Of a stretch of DNA of 59,668 nucleotides, positions 1-8,756 are shown piece after piece. Each line of letters opens with the position of its first letter. Positions within the stretch are counted from its first letter, which is position 1. The DNA is from Dehalococcoidia bacterium. GTDB taxonomy: Bacteria > Chloroflexota > Dehalococcoidia > Tepidiformales > Tepidiformaceae. The stretch spans positions 1-59,668 of the forward strand of contig JADLBJ010000026.1 in the NCBI GenBank assembly GCA_020847765.1. The letters are read 5' to 3'. The notes under the pieces are model-generated. The model saw only the letters and a list, made by a program, of their open reading frames with translations. It did not search any database and was not told the origin of the DNA. The translations under genes and the position numbers were made by a program.

Positions 1-2
1 AG

Positions 3-158
3 CACCTGCGCGTCGGCCGTGGCACGGTCGACCTGTCGTTCCGCCGAACCGAGCACGGCGTGGGTGTAGAGGTGGAGAACATCCGCGGCAGCAGCGAGGT
101 GGTGCTCTCCGCGGAATGGCCCGACGAGGTTGCGGCGGACGGGGCGGGCCGGGGGTAG
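3..158 (+). CDS. C-terminal fragment of an unidentified protein (5' end outside window)
   Basis: An open frame enters from the left edge and stops at TAG 156-158, giving about 51 residues. The tail alternates hydrophobic and charged residues (LRVGRGTVDLSFRR, then VEVENIRG), which looks like beta strands. It recalls the C-terminal beta domain of large carbohydrate-active enzymes such as amylo-alpha-1,6-glucosidases, but the fragment is too short to assign. It reads in the same direction as the exonuclease gene that follows. The promoter of that next gene lies just after this stop. Confidence 0.5.
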   Translation, partial: HLRVGRGTVDLSFRRTEHGVGVEVENIRGSSEVVLSAEWPDEVAADGAGRG

Positions 159-172
159 ACGGCCGGTGCTCG

Positions 173-201
173 TTGCTCAGGTTAGAGGCGACGTGCATAC
201 T
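173..201 (+). promoter_or_regulatory. Putative promoter of the YprB-like exonuclease gene
   Basis: TTGCTC (173-178) and CATACT (196-201) are separated by 17 bases, matching a sigma-70 layout. The expected start of transcription, near 208, falls inside the LexA-box-like site at 204-215. Confidence 0.4.
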
Positions 202-203
202 TC

Positions 204-215
204 GCACAAATGTTC
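204..215 (-). promoter_or_regulatory. LexA/SOS box-like operator
   Basis: Read on the minus strand, this site is GAACATTTGTGC. It shares the ten bases GAACATTTGT with the site upstream of recA at 3096-3107 and resembles the Gram-positive LexA box GAAC-N4-GTTC with two mismatches in the second half. It lies just after a plausible -10 box and before the GTG start at 230, where a repressor would block transcription. It suggests that the exonuclease belongs to the SOS regulon. Confidence 0.45.
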
Positions 216-229
216 TTGGGGCATCGGAG

Positions 230-1480
230 GTGACGAGCCCGCTGCGCGACAGGCTCCGCACTGCCCTGAGCCAGCCCGCGCGGGTGCTGACGGTGGAGCG
301 CGCGGCGAGCGTGACGGAGCTGAGCGACCTGTCGAGCCTGGGCGGCCACTGGTTCCAGTCGCCCCATGGGCCGGGCTATGTGATCGAGAGCCGCTACGAG
401 GCGGGACACGCGCACGGCAGCGTCGTGCTGCACCGGGCGCTCGAGCTCGACCTGGGGAGGATCGCGGGGCAGTGCCGCGAACCGCGGCTCGGTGAACAGA
501 CGGCCGGGGCGCTCTGTTTCGTCGACACGGAGACCACCGGGCTCGGGGGCGCGGGTGCGATGGTGTTCCTGGCCGGCGTGGCGCGCTTTGACGGGTCGAC
601 CCTGCGGCTACGTCAGTACCTCTTGCCCTCGCCGGCCTACGAGGGCGGTCTGCTCGGCGGCGTGGCCGAGGAGCTGGCGACGGCGGGGGCGCTCGTCAGC
701 TACAACGGGAAGTCGTTCGACGTCCCCCTGCTGGAGGCGCGCTACATTCTCTCGCGGATGCGGCCGACCTTGCGCGAGCTGCCACACCTGGACCTGCTCC
801 ACCCGAATCGACGCCTCTTTCGCGGGCGCTTCGAGTCGCACCGCCTGGTGCGGTTGGAGGCGGAGCTGCTCGGCTTCGAGCGGGAGGCCGACTGTCCGTC
901 GGCGGAGGTGCCGCAACGGTACTTCGCCTTTGCCCGGAGCGGGGACCCGACGCACATCCTGCCGGTGCTGCGGCACAACGCTTGGGACGTGCTTTCGCTC
1001 GTCGCGCTGATGGCGCACCTCGGAGAAGTCTGCGGCACGGGCGCCTTCCCGCTGCAGGCAGCGCGGGCAGCCGAGTACGCCGGGGACTTCGCGGCCGCCG
1101 CGCGCCATTACGCTGCCGCCGTCGAGGGGGGGTTGGGCCGAGCGGAGCGGCTGGAGGCGCTGGAGCGGGCAGCCGTCTGTTGGCGCCGCTGCGGGCGGCC
1201 AGACGAAGCGGCGGAGTGGTGGCGCCGACTGCTGGCGGAGCCGCGCGGACGCCGCGTCGCCCCCTACGTGGCCCTGGCGAAGGACAACGAGCACCGAGAG
1301 CGCGACTTCGCCGCCGCGCTGGCGCTGGTGGACGAGGCGCTCTCGCTGATCGGGAGGGGGATCATCAGGCCGGGAGCGGCGGGCAGCGAGCTGGGAGTGG
1401 CGGCTCTCCAGGAGCGCCGCACACGGCTGGCGCGGCGCCTGGGCGCGGCGGGGGACGGCGGGACGCTGGGGCAACGGTGA
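230..1480 (+). CDS. YprB-like ribonuclease H-like 3'-5' exonuclease with C-terminal helical repeats
   Basis: The protein has about 416 residues. The core carries the exonuclease motif FVDTETTGLGGAG, with the DxE metal-binding pair of the DnaQ/RNase H fold, followed by LVSYNGKSFDVPLL and HNAWDVLSL, as in the YprB/RNase_H_2 family. The last 150 residues are Ala/Arg-rich helices (ARHYAAAVEGGL, DEAAEWWRRLL) resembling TPR repeats, as in Bacillus YprB. The frame is open back to ATG 116, but that overlaps the preceding gene and would include the promoter and operator, so GTG 230 is the likely start. Substrate is unknown; DNA or RNA end trimming is expected. The operator at 204-215 and recA nearby suggest a role in DNA damage. 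Confidence 0.8.
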   Translation: MTSPLRDRLRTALSQPARVLTVERAASVTELSDLSSLGGHWFQSPHGPGYVIESRYEAGHAHGSVVLHRALELDLGRIAGQCREPRLGEQTAGALCFVDTETTGLGGAGAMVFLAGVARFDGSTLRLRQYLLPSPAYEGGLLGGVAEELATAGALVSYNGKSFDVPLLEARYILSRMRPTLRELPHLDLLHPNRRLFRGRFESHRLVRLEAELLGFEREADCPSAEVPQRYFAFARSGDPTHILPVLRHNAWDVLSLVALMAHLGEVCGTGAFPLQAARAAEYAGDFAAAARHYAAAVEGGLGRAERLEALERAAVCWRRCGRPDEAAEWWRRLLAEPRGRRVAPYVALAKDNEHRERDFAAALALVDEALSLIGRGIIRPGAAGSELGVAALQERRTRLARRLGAAGDGGTLGQR

Positions 1481-1521
1481 CGAGCTTCGCGGCCCACACG
1501 GTGCTGGCCTAAGCTCGGGGA

Positions 1522-1875
1522 GTGGACCTGGACGAGCGCTTCCGCCACTCTTTGCGGACGCTGGAGCTGCTGCGAGCGGAGTTGCTCGACGCGCGCGAGG
1601 CGGCGCGCGCCGCCGAGGGCGAATGGGGCGGCTGGTCTGTACGGTTCAACCAGCGGTTGCGGCGCGAGCGAGGGGCGATGGCGGTGCTTTTCGAGCCGCC
1701 GCCGGGGGCAGATCCGCGGCTCCTGCCGCTCTTCGAGGCGGCGGAGGCGCTACGCGAGCTCTGGGACGCGATCAACCAGGTCATCCAGGGTGGTCAGGCC
1801 GACGTCGCCGGTCGGCGGATCGGAATGGAGCGCGCGCTGCACCGGGCGCGGGACGTGATCGCCGCGGGCGGCTGA
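1522..1875 (+). CDS. Hypothetical 117-aa protein, mostly helical
   Basis: GTG start with a purine-rich CGGGGAG just upstream. The sequence is charged and helical (ERFRHSLRTLELLRAELLDA), with an Arg-rich middle and a hydrophobic stretch LFEAAEALRELWDAINQVIQ. There is no signal peptide, membrane segment or cysteine. I do not recognise a family. It lies 41 bases after the exonuclease gene in the same direction and could share its transcript. Codon use matches the neighbours, so it is probably real. Confidence 0.6.
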   Translation: MDLDERFRHSLRTLELLRAELLDAREAARAAEGEWGGWSVRFNQRLRRERGAMAVLFEPPPGADPRLLPLFEAAEALRELWDAINQVIQGGQADVAGRRIGMERALHRARDVIAAGG

Positions 1876-1899
1876 AGCGGCACCGACGAGGCGGGGCGC

Positions 1900-1905
1900 T
1901 ACAAT
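1900..1905 (+). promoter_or_regulatory. Putative -10 box of the acyl-CoA dehydrogenase gene
   Basis: TACAAT at 1900-1905 is followed by AAGGAG (1915-1920) and ATG at 1933. No good -35 element is visible. Confidence 0.35.
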
Positions 1906-1932
1906 CGCGTCTGCAAAGGAGCTGGAGCTGCC

Positions 1933-3081
1933 ATGGATTTCCGACTGTCGCCCGAACAGGCCGCCTTCCAGGAGGAAGTGGCGGGCTTCATCGAGCATGA
2001 GCTGCCGGTCGGCTGGGACGAGGAGCAGGGGTCGTTGGCGGAACGGATGGACGTCGAGCGGGCGGTGATGCGGCGTCTGGCCGCGCGTCGCTGGCTTGCG
2101 CTGCCCTGGCCAAAGGAGTATGGCGGCGCGGGCGCCTCGCCCGTGCAGCAGCTGCTGTTCAACGAGCAGATGGCGTACCACCGCGTGCCCGGGAGCGTGA
2201 ACATGGGCGTGGCCTGGGTGGGGCCGGTGGTCATCCTCTACGGGCGCGCGGACCAGAAACAGCAATACCTCTCGCGTATTGCCGATGGGACAGACATCTG
2301 GTGCACGCTGTATTCCGAGCCGGGAGCGGGGTCGGATCTGGCGGCGATGCAGACGCGGGCCGTGCGCGACGGCGACGAGTACGTCATCAACGGCCAGAAG
2401 ATCTGGACGACGTTCGGCCATTACGCCGACTGGGGCTGGCTGGCGGCGCGCACGGACCCGGCCGCGCCCAAGCACAAGGGCCTCTCGACCTTCGCCGTGA
2501 AGATGGACTCGCCGGGGATCACGGTGCGACCACTGATCAACATGGCGGGTGGGCACGAGTTCAACGAGATCTTCTTCCAGGACGTACGCGTCCCCGTGTC
2601 ACAGATGGTGGGAGAGGAGAACCGCGGCTGGTACAACGTCGCCGTCGGGCTCGACTTCGAGCGCTCGTCGATCGGGGCGACGTCGAGCGCGCGGCGGACC
2701 GTGGACGAACTGGTGGCGTTCCTGCGCGGGCGCGGGGGTATGGATCCGGCAGTCCGCCATCGGCTAGCGGAGCAGGCCATCGGCGTGCAACTGCTGCGCA
2801 CGATGGCGTACTACATCGCCAGCGAACAGGAGCGGACCGGGCTGGCACCCACGCGTGAGGCGCAGATGGCGAAGCTCTTCGGTGCCGAGCTGCAGCAGAA
2901 GGTGGCACTGACGGGCATCCAGATCCTCGGTATGACGGGCCAGGCGGCCAAACCTGGGACGCCGGCGCTGGCCCTGCACTACGGGCTCCTGCGCAGCGTG
3001 GCGAACACGATCGAAGGCGGGACGAGCGAGATCCAGCGGAGCGTCATCGCGAGCCGGGGGCTGGGCTTGCCGCGAGAATAG
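1933..3081 (+). CDS. Acyl-CoA dehydrogenase
   Basis: A 382-residue FAD flavoenzyme of the acyl-CoA dehydrogenase family, full length for the family. It has the N-terminal helical domain, the middle beta domain with the signature YSEPGAGSDLAAMQTRA, and the C-terminal helical bundle ending in EGGTSEIQRSVIASRGLGLP, which contacts flavin. The reaction is alpha,beta-dehydrogenation of an acyl-CoA, passing electrons to ETF. Substrate length cannot be read from the sequence. Long-branch acyl-CoA dehydrogenases of this type are often amplified in fatty-acid or steroid degraders. The start is ATG after AAGGAG. It sits alone between the exonuclease unit and recA. Confidence 0.9.
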   Translation: MDFRLSPEQAAFQEEVAGFIEHELPVGWDEEQGSLAERMDVERAVMRRLAARRWLALPWPKEYGGAGASPVQQLLFNEQMAYHRVPGSVNMGVAWVGPVVILYGRADQKQQYLSRIADGTDIWCTLYSEPGAGSDLAAMQTRAVRDGDEYVINGQKIWTTFGHYADWGWLAARTDPAAPKHKGLSTFAVKMDSPGITVRPLINMAGGHEFNEIFFQDVRVPVSQMVGEENRGWYNVAVGLDFERSSIGATSSARRTVDELVAFLRGRGGMDPAVRHRLAEQAIGVQLLRTMAYYIASEQERTGLAPTREAQMAKLFGAELQQKVALTGIQILGMTGQAAKPGTPALALHYGLLRSVANTIEGGTSEIQRSVIASRGLGLPRE

Positions 3082-3095
3082 CGTTCCGACCACTA

Positions 3096-3107
3096 GAACA
3101 TTTGTTT
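3096..3107 (+). promoter_or_regulatory. LexA/SOS box-like operator upstream of recA
   Basis: GAACATTTGTTT matches GAAC-N4-GTTC at all but the last base. It shares GAACATTTGT with the site at 204-215. It lies 83 bases upstream of the recA start. Candidate -10 boxes nearby are TAGGAT (3117-3122, with TAGAAC 17 bases upstream overlapping the operator) and TATGAT (3146-3151). Confidence 0.55.
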
Positions 3108-3162
3108 GTGCGAGAGTAGGATGGCGAGCGGGAAGACGGGGCCGCTATGATGCGGTCTCGGA

Positions 3163-3174
3163 GAACATTTCTTC
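3163..3174 (+). promoter_or_regulatory. Second, weaker LexA-box-like site in the recA leader
   Basis: GAACATTTCTTC repeats the first eight bases of the upstream box and ends in TTC. It lies about 12 bases after TATGAT (3146-3151) and 16 bases before recA, so it could be a second operator or the same box by chance. Confidence 0.3.
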
Positions 3175-3189
3175 TCCGGCAGGGAGCAG

Positions 3190-4245
3190 ATGGCGGATCA
3201 GGACCGGGCCCGGGCCCTGGAGCTGGCCCTGGGGCAGATCGAGAAGCAGTTCGGCCGGGGTTCTGTCATGCGTCTCGGCGAGGCGCAGGAGCGGATGGCA
3301 GTGGAGGCGATTCCGAGCGGTTCGCTGGCGCTCGACATCGCCCTCGGCATCGGCGGCATCCCGCGTGGGCGGGTGACCGAGATCTACGGGCCCGAGTCGG
3401 CCGGCAAGAGCACGCTCGCGCAGCACGTGATGGCGGAGGCGCAGAAGCTCGGGGGCACGGCTGCCTACATCGACGTCGAGCACGCTCTTGACCCCGGGTA
3501 CGCCCGCGATCTCGGCATTCGCATAGAGGATCTGCTCATCAGCCAGCCGGACACCGGGGAGCAGGCGCTCGAGATCTGCGAAGCGCTGGTGCGGTCGAAC
3601 GCGGTCGACGCGATCGTGATCGACTCCGTGGCGGCGCTGGTGCCGCGCGCAGAGATCGAGGGGGAGATGGGCGACGCGCACGTCGGCTTGCAGGCGCGGC
3701 TGATGTCGCAGGCGCTGCGGAAGCTCACGGGCACGATCGCGCGGACGAGCACGGCTGTAATCTTCATCAATCAGCTGCGCGAGAAGGTCGGCGTCGTCTT
3801 CGGTAACCCGGAGGTGACGCCGGGGGGCCGGGCGCTAAAGTTCTACTCCTCGGTGCGTATCGAAATCCGGGGGGTGGAGTCTATCAAGAAGGGCACGGAC
3901 GTGATCGGGCGACGGGCGAAGGCGAAGATCGTCAAGAACAAGGTGGCGCCGCCGTTTCGACAGGCCGAGTTCGACATCATGTTTGAGCCGCCGCGCGGCA
4001 TCAGCCGGACCGGGGACGTGGTCGATCTGGGCGTGGAGTACGGCATCCTGACGAAGAGCGGTGCGTTCTACAGCTTTGGGGACACGCGCATCGGGCAGGG
4101 CCGGGAGAACGCCAAGCAATTCCTGGAAGACAACCCGGACTTTTGCCAGCAGATCGAAAACGACATCCGCCGGGAGGCAAGCCTGCCGCTGCTCGAGGGG
4201 CGGGCGGTAGACGGAACGCTGGCAACCGCCGTGCTCCAGAGCTAG
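3190..4245 (+). CDS. recA: Recombinase RecA
   Basis: 351 residues, the normal length. It has the Walker A motif GPESAGKST near residue 67, the Walker B region [19 protein letters not shown], loop L1 with [19 protein letters not shown], and [22 protein letters not shown] (loop L2). RecA forms filaments on single-stranded DNA, drives strand exchange and triggers LexA self-cleavage. The start ATG follows AGGGAG. recX begins 4 bases after the stop, so the two are co-transcribed. The LexA-like sites upstream indicate SOS control. Confidence 0.98.
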   Translation: MADQDRARALELALGQIEKQFGRGSVMRLGEAQERMAVEAIPSGSLALDIALGIGGIPRGRVTEIYGPESAGKSTLAQHVMAEAQKLGGTAAYIDVEHALDPGYARDLGIRIEDLLISQPDTGEQALEICEALVRSNAVDAIVIDSVAALVPRAEIEGEMGDAHVGLQARLMSQALRKLTGTIARTSTAVIFINQLREKVGVVFGNPEVTPGGRALKFYSSVRIEIRGVESIKKGTDVIGRRAKAKIVKNKVAPPFRQAEFDIMFEPPRGISRTGDVVDLGVEYGILTKSGAFYSFGDTRIGQGRENAKQFLEDNPDFCQQIENDIRREASLPLLEGRAVDGTLATAVLQS

Positions 4246-4249
4246 GACG

Positions 4250-4909
4250 ATGGAGGACGGACGGCGCATCCGGGCGGTGCGCCGGGCGCGGCGGGGCCAC
4301 GGCGTCATTCTGGTGCTCGAGGACGGCAGCGAGCTGAACTGCAGCGACGAGGCTCGGGTCGCCGCCGGCCTCTGTGCAGGCCAGGCTGTCACGGACGACC
4401 TGCTGGCAGTGCTGATGGAGGCGGATGAGCGCGCGGCTGTGCATGAGGCGGCGCTGCGCCTGCTGGAGCGACGCCCGCGCACCGCGCTCGAGATCCAGCG
4501 CCGGTTGGGGCGACGCGGGGTGAGTGAGGAAGCCGCGACGGGGGAGATCGATCGCCTGCGCCACGCGGGGCTCATCGACGACGAACGGTTCGCGGCGGCG
4601 TGGGTGGAGGAGCGGGCGCGACTCACCCCGCGGTCGCAGCGTCTCCTGCGGGCAGAGCTGCGCCAGCACGGCGTGTCGGCGGAAACGGCGGAAGCGGCAA
4701 CGGCGGCGGTGGACGACGAGGAGGCGGCGCTGGTGCTTGCCCGACGGAAGGCGGCCGGGGGCCGATGGGGGGACGAGCGCACGTTCGCGGCGCGGGTCGG
4801 CGGGTTCCTGGAACGTCGGGGATTCGGCTATGACGTGGCCGCGCGGGCCGTGCGCACCGCCTGGCGGGAGCGCGAGCGGGCGGATTCCACGGGCCACCGG
4901 GGGGAGTAG
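4250..4909 (+). CDS. recX: Regulatory protein RecX
   Basis: 219 residues, made of three-helix RecX repeats: RPRTALEIQRRLGRRGV, then DRLRHAGLIDDERFAAAWVE, then GFLERRGFGYDVAARAVRTA. RecX binds within the RecA filament groove and restrains RecA activity. The position directly after recA (4-base gap) is the classical arrangement. The N-terminal 60 residues (VRRARRGHGVILVLEDGSEL) form a small beta region typical of longer RecX proteins. Confidence 0.92.
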   Translation: MEDGRRIRAVRRARRGHGVILVLEDGSELNCSDEARVAAGLCAGQAVTDDLLAVLMEADERAAVHEAALRLLERRPRTALEIQRRLGRRGVSEEAATGEIDRLRHAGLIDDERFAAAWVEERARLTPRSQRLLRAELRQHGVSAETAEAATAAVDDEEAALVLARRKAAGGRWGDERTFAARVGGFLERRGFGYDVAARAVRTAWRERERADSTGHRGE

Positions 4910-4955
4910 AAGGGAAGAGGCTCGCGGCGGGGGTATTCGCGTAGGCTTAATCGTT

Positions 4956-4985
4956 TTGACGGGCGGCTCGCGGGGCGAGTACCAT
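4956..4985 (+). promoter_or_regulatory. Putative promoter of rny
   Basis: TTGACG (4956-4961) and TACCAT (4980-4985) are separated by 18 bases, in the 156-base gap between recX and rny. The remaining leader is GC-rich and contains a GCCGCCGGCGG stretch that could fold. I see no clear terminator after recX. Confidence 0.45.
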
Positions 4986-5065
4986 CGAAAGAGCCTCCAC
5001 CGGCAGCCGCCGGCGGGGGCGCAGGCAGAGAATGCTTTCCCTGATGCTTTTCCTGGAGAAGATCC

Positions 5066-6595
5066 ATGCTGGCGGTAATCGCGATTATCGTCGGCCTGGC
5101 GGGACTGCTGGTTGGCGCGGCGGCCGGGCTTTTTGCACGCCGCAAAAGCGTTGGAACATCACTGCAACAGGCAGAGGAGCAAGCCAGCCGGACACTCGCT
5201 GAGGCCGAGTCACGTCGGAAGGAGCTGTTACTCGAAGCGAAAGAGGAGAACCTCTCGCTTCGCAACTCTTTGGAGGCGGAGATCCGCGAAAGACGGAACG
5301 AAGTCTCCCGCGTCGAGCAGCGGCTCACACAGAAAGAGGAGAATCTCGACCGCAAGACGGAGGCGCTCGATCGGCGCGACGTCGGGCTGCGGGAGCGCGA
5401 GGCGCAGATCGACGCCGTTCGCGCCGAAGCGGAGAGCCTGCGCCAGCGCCAGCTCGCGGAGTTCGAGCGGGTCAGCAGCCTCACAGCAAGTGAGGCGCGC
5501 GAGCAACTCCTCGCCCAAGTCGAGGTGGAGATCCGCGACGAAGCGAGCCGGCGCGTACGCGAGGTCGAGCGGGAAGTGGAAGCAACGGCGGCCATGCGCG
5601 CGCGGAAGATCCTGGCCACGGCCATCCAGCGGTACACCTCGGAGGTAACGGCGGAGACGACCGTGTCCGTCGTGCCGATTCCGAGCGAGGAGATGAAGGG
5701 CCGGATCATCGGCCGCGAGGGGCGCAACATCCGCGCTATCGAAGCGGCGACGGGCGTGGACCTCATCATCGACGACACGCCGGATGCGGTGACCGTGAGC
5801 GCGTTCGACCCGGTGCGGCGCGAGATCGCTCGCGTGGCGCTGTCGTCACTCGTCCAGGACGGGCGCATCCACCCGACGCGGATCGAAGAGGCGGTGAACA
5901 AGGCGCGCCGCGAGGTCGAGTCGACGATGCAAGACGCGGCCGAGGCGGCGGCGGTGGAAGCCGGCGTCCTGAACCTCCACCCGGAGGTACTGAAGGTGTT
6001 CGGCCGGCTGCGCTATCGCACCAGCTACGGGCAGAACGTGATGCGGCATTCGATCGAGACCGGGCACATCGCGGCGATGATCGCGCGGGAGATCGGGGCC
6101 GACGTGGAGGTCGCGCGGGCGGGCGGGTTCCTGCACGACCTGGGGAAGGCCGTCGATCACGAAGTGGAAGGGACGCACGCACGCATCGGGGCAGAGATAG
6201 CGCGCCGCTTTCGCGTGAAGGAGGCGGTGGCACATTGCATCGAGGCGCACCACGAAGAGGTCGAACCATCGACGCCGGAGGCGATCGTCGTCATGATGGC
6301 GGACGCCATCAGCGGCGGCCGGCCGGGGGCGCGGCGCGAGTCGCTGGAGACCTACATCAGGCGGCTGGAAACGCTGGAGAGCATCGCCCGCGAGTTCAAG
6401 GGTGTCGATTCGGCCTTCGCCATCCAGGCGGGCCGCGAGATCCGGATCATCGTGAAGCCGGAGCAGGTTGACGACCTGCAGGCGATGCGCATCGCTCGGG
6501 ACGTAAGCCAGAAGATCGAGGAGACGATGGAGTACCCGGGCCAGATAAAGGTGACGGTCGTGCGGGAAACGCGGGCCACCGAATACGCGCGGTAG
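5066..6595 (+). CDS. rny: Ribonuclease Y
   Basis: 509 residues. The N-terminal membrane anchor (LAVIAIIVGLAGLLVGAAAG) is followed by a long coiled coil of Glu/Arg-rich heptads to about residue 190. Then come a KH RNA-binding domain (GRIIGREGRNIRAIEAATGV) and an HD domain (MRHSIETGHIAAMIAREIG, then LHDLGKAVDHEVEGTHA). RNase Y is the membrane-tethered endonuclease that starts mRNA decay in many Gram-positive type bacteria. It sits between recX and ymdB, a common arrangement. It probably has its own promoter at 4956-4985. Confidence 0.97.
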   Translation: MLAVIAIIVGLAGLLVGAAAGLFARRKSVGTSLQQAEEQASRTLAEAESRRKELLLEAKEENLSLRNSLEAEIRERRNEVSRVEQRLTQKEENLDRKTEALDRRDVGLREREAQIDAVRAEAESLRQRQLAEFERVSSLTASEAREQLLAQVEVEIRDEASRRVREVEREVEATAAMRARKILATAIQRYTSEVTAETTVSVVPIPSEEMKGRIIGREGRNIRAIEAATGVDLIIDDTPDAVTVSAFDPVRREIARVALSSLVQDGRIHPTRIEEAVNKARREVESTMQDAAEAAAVEAGVLNLHPEVLKVFGRLRYRTSYGQNVMRHSIETGHIAAMIAREIGADVEVARAGGFLHDLGKAVDHEVEGTHARIGAEIARRFRVKEAVAHCIEAHHEEVEPSTPEAIVVMMADAISGGRPGARRESLETYIRRLETLESIAREFKGVDSAFAIQAGREIRIIVKPEQVDDLQAMRIARDVSQKIEETMEYPGQIKVTVVRETRATEYAR

Positions 6596-6600
6596 GTTCT

Positions 6601-7371
6601 ATGCGGCTGCTCTTCCTTGGCGACATCGTGGGCAGCAGCGGCCGGGACGCGGTGGTGCGGACAGTTCCGCGCCTGCGCCAGGAGCTGCAGCTGGATTATG
6701 TCGTCGCGAACGGTGAGAACATCGCCGGCGGGCGAGGGATCACGCCGCAGACGGCGGACGACCTCTTCCTCTGCGGGGTGGACGTCGTGACCGGGGGGAA
6801 CCACACCTTCCAGCACCGCGAGGTTTACCCCTATCTGGACGCCACGCCGGCGATCACGCGGCCGCTGAACTACCCGCCCGGCGTGCCGGGCCACGGGGTC
6901 GCGCACGTCGGCAGGCTAACGGTGATTAACCTCATCGGACGGGCTTTCATGGGGGCGGACTATGACGACCCGTTTCGGGCGGTCGACGCCGCCCTCGCCG
7001 AGGTGCCCGCCGGGCAGCTCGTGCTCGTCGACTTCCACGGGGAGGCGACGAGTGAGAAGCAGGCGATGGGCTGGTACCTGGACGGGCGCGTGACGGTGGT
7101 CGTGGGAACGCACACACACGTGCCGACCGCCGACCAGCGGCTGCTGCCACGCGGCACGGCGTTCTGCAGCGACGCGGGCATGTGCGGGCCGCGCGACTCG
7201 GTGATTGGCGACGAGATCGACGCGGTGCTGCAGCGCTTTCGCACGCAGATGCCCACGCGTCTGCCGGCGGCGCGGGGCGGACCGGCGGTGCTTAACGGTC
7301 TCCTGGTGGAGGCGGACGAGGAGACGCGCCGGGCCCTCCACGTCGAACGGTGCGATCGGACGGTGTGTTGA
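6601..7371 (+). CDS. ymdB: YmdB-type metallophosphoesterase (2',3'-cyclic nucleotide phosphodiesterase family)
   Basis: 256 residues of the TIGR00282 family. Metal-binding motifs are visible in order: LFLGDIVGSSGRDAV at the N-terminus, ANGENIAGGRGIT, GGNHTF, VDFHGEATSEKQAMGW and VVGTHTHVPTAD. Bacillus YmdB hydrolyses 2',3'-cAMP and affects biofilm and motility decisions. The gene follows rny by 5 bases, matching the conserved rny-ymdB pair. Its stop overlaps the ATG of the PHP gene (ATGA), so these genes form one translationally coupled unit. Confidence 0.92.
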   Translation: MRLLFLGDIVGSSGRDAVVRTVPRLRQELQLDYVVANGENIAGGRGITPQTADDLFLCGVDVVTGGNHTFQHREVYPYLDATPAITRPLNYPPGVPGHGVAHVGRLTVINLIGRAFMGADYDDPFRAVDAALAEVPAGQLVLVDFHGEATSEKQAMGWYLDGRVTVVVGTHTHVPTADQRLLPRGTAFCSDAGMCGPRDSVIGDEIDAVLQRFRTQMPTRLPAARGGPAVLNGLLVEADEETRRALHVERCDRTVC

Positions 7372-8222
7372 TGGCGAAGGGCGACTTCCACCTGCACAGT
7401 ACGGCCTCGGACGGCGTCCACCCGCCGGCCTGGGTGATGGAGACGGCCGCCTCGCGCGGGGTGCGCGTGCTTTCGCTGACCGACCACGACTCGACCGAGG
7501 GGTACGAGGAGGCGCACGCGGCCGCCGGTCGCCTCGGGCTGCGGTTGATTCCGGGGGTGGAGCTAAGCACCGACTTCGGCACGGCGGACGTCCATCTGCT
7601 GGGCTACGGCGTCGACATCGGCTCGCCACCGCTGCAGGAGTTCCTGGCCTGGCAGCGCAACGGGCGTGCTGAACGGGCGCGGAAGATGGTGGCGATCCTG
7701 CGAGACCACGGCATGCCGCTCGACCTGGCCCGCGTGTTCGCCATCGCCGGCGAAGCCACGGTCGGGCGGCCGCACGTCGCCCGGGCGTTGGTCGAACGTG
7801 GGTACGTGGCGAGCGTGCAGGAGGCGTTCGATCTCTGGTTGGGCAACGGCAAGCCGGCGGACGTCAACCGGGAGAAGCTCTCGCCGGAGGATGCCATCCG
7901 ACAGGTCCACGACGCGGGCGGGGTGGTCTTCGCGGCGCACCCGATCTTCATCGGCGAGGACTACCCGGCGGTGGTGGAGCAGCTGGCGGAGTGGGGGCTG
8001 GACGGTGTCGAGACGTTCTACAAGCACTACGACACTGCGCAGGTAGACGCTCACCGAGCGCTGGGGAAGCGGCTGGGGCTGGGGCTGTCCGGCGGGAGCG
8101 ACTACCACGGTCTGGGCAATCCGGACGATCGCGCGATCGGTGACATTCCGTTTCCCGACGTGCAGGTGGACGCCTTCGTCGGTTTCCTCGAGAAGCGGGG
8201 CGTGGACACGGGAAGGGTGTAG
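7371..8222 (+). CDS. PHP-domain phosphoesterase (TrpH/RNase AM-like)
   Basis: 283 residues when started at ATG 7371, which overlaps the ymdB stop as ATGA. The frame extends to ATG 7350, but the later start gives the usual N-terminus just before the first PHP motif DFHLHSTASDG. Other PHP metal motifs are LSLTDHDSTEGYEEA, FAAHPIF and LSGGSDYHG. Relatives include the E. coli YciV/RNase AM 5'-3' exonuclease and 3',5'-nucleotide bisphosphate phosphatases. Its place after two RNA-decay genes favours a role in RNA or nucleotide turnover. Confidence 0.88.
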   Translation: MAKGDFHLHSTASDGVHPPAWVMETAASRGVRVLSLTDHDSTEGYEEAHAAAGRLGLRLIPGVELSTDFGTADVHLLGYGVDIGSPPLQEFLAWQRNGRAERARKMVAILRDHGMPLDLARVFAIAGEATVGRPHVARALVERGYVASVQEAFDLWLGNGKPADVNREKLSPEDAIRQVHDAGGVVFAAHPIFIGEDYPAVVEQLAEWGLDGVETFYKHYDTAQVDAHRALGKRLGLGLSGGSDYHGLGNPDDRAIGDIPFPDVQVDAFVGFLEKRGVDTGRV

Positions 8223-8225
8223 CAG

Positions 8226-8681
8226 ATGGTGCTCGAAGCCGACGAGATCGAGGGAATAATCCCGCACCGCTACCCCTTTCTTCTGGTGGACCGGATCGTG
8301 GAGATCGAGGAGGGGAAGCGTGCCGTCGGGATCAAGAACGTGACGGCCAACGAATGGTTCTTCCAGGGTCATTTCCCGGGGCGGAAGGTGATGCCGGGCG
8401 TGCTTATCGTGGAGGCGCTGGCACAGGTAGCGGCGGCCTCGCTCCTCCGGGGTGTAGAGATGGCGGGGAAGACGCCGCTCTTCGGCGGGATCGAGTCAAT
8501 GCGCTTTCGACGGCCGGTTGTACCGGGCGACCAGTTGCGGCTGGAGTTCTCAATGAACAAGATGCGCGGTCCCATCGGCAAGGGCAGCGTGCGGGCGACA
8601 GTCGAGGGGAAGGTGGCGGCTGAGGGCGTGATCTCCTTCGCGCTGGTGGACATGGGGGCCGGGGGCGGCGATGGAAGGTGA
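8226..8681 (+). CDS. fabZ: 3-hydroxyacyl-[acyl-carrier-protein] dehydratase FabZ
   Basis: 151 residues, full length. The hot-dog fold signature is clear: [14 protein letters not shown], then the catalytic region [20 protein letters not shown] with the His and Glu of FabZ. It dehydrates 3-hydroxyacyl-ACP in type II fatty-acid synthesis. It starts 3 bases after the PHP gene, so it is likely co-transcribed with rny-ymdB-PHP. A palindrome TACCGG-GCGG-CCGGTA lies at 8694-8709 downstream, without a T-tract. Confidence 0.95.
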   Translation: MVLEADEIEGIIPHRYPFLLVDRIVEIEEGKRAVGIKNVTANEWFFQGHFPGRKVMPGVLIVEALAQVAAASLLRGVEMAGKTPLFGGIESMRFRRPVVPGDQLRLEFSMNKMRGPIGKGSVRATVEGKVAAEGVISFALVDMGAGGGDGR

Positions 8682-8756
8682 GGACCGCCGCTTTACCGGG
8701 CGGCCGGTAGGATCGGGAGTTGGGATGAGCGTGCCCGCAGAGAGACCTTTGCTACC

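Noticed and set aside
116-229. ATG 116 as the start of the exonuclease
   Set aside because: It overlaps the preceding gene, contains the promoter and operator, and adds a low-complexity Gly/Arg stretch. GTG 230 fits better.
8694-8709. Palindrome TACCGG-GCGG-CCGGTA as a terminator after fabZ
   Set aside because: The stem is short, with no T-tract on either strand.
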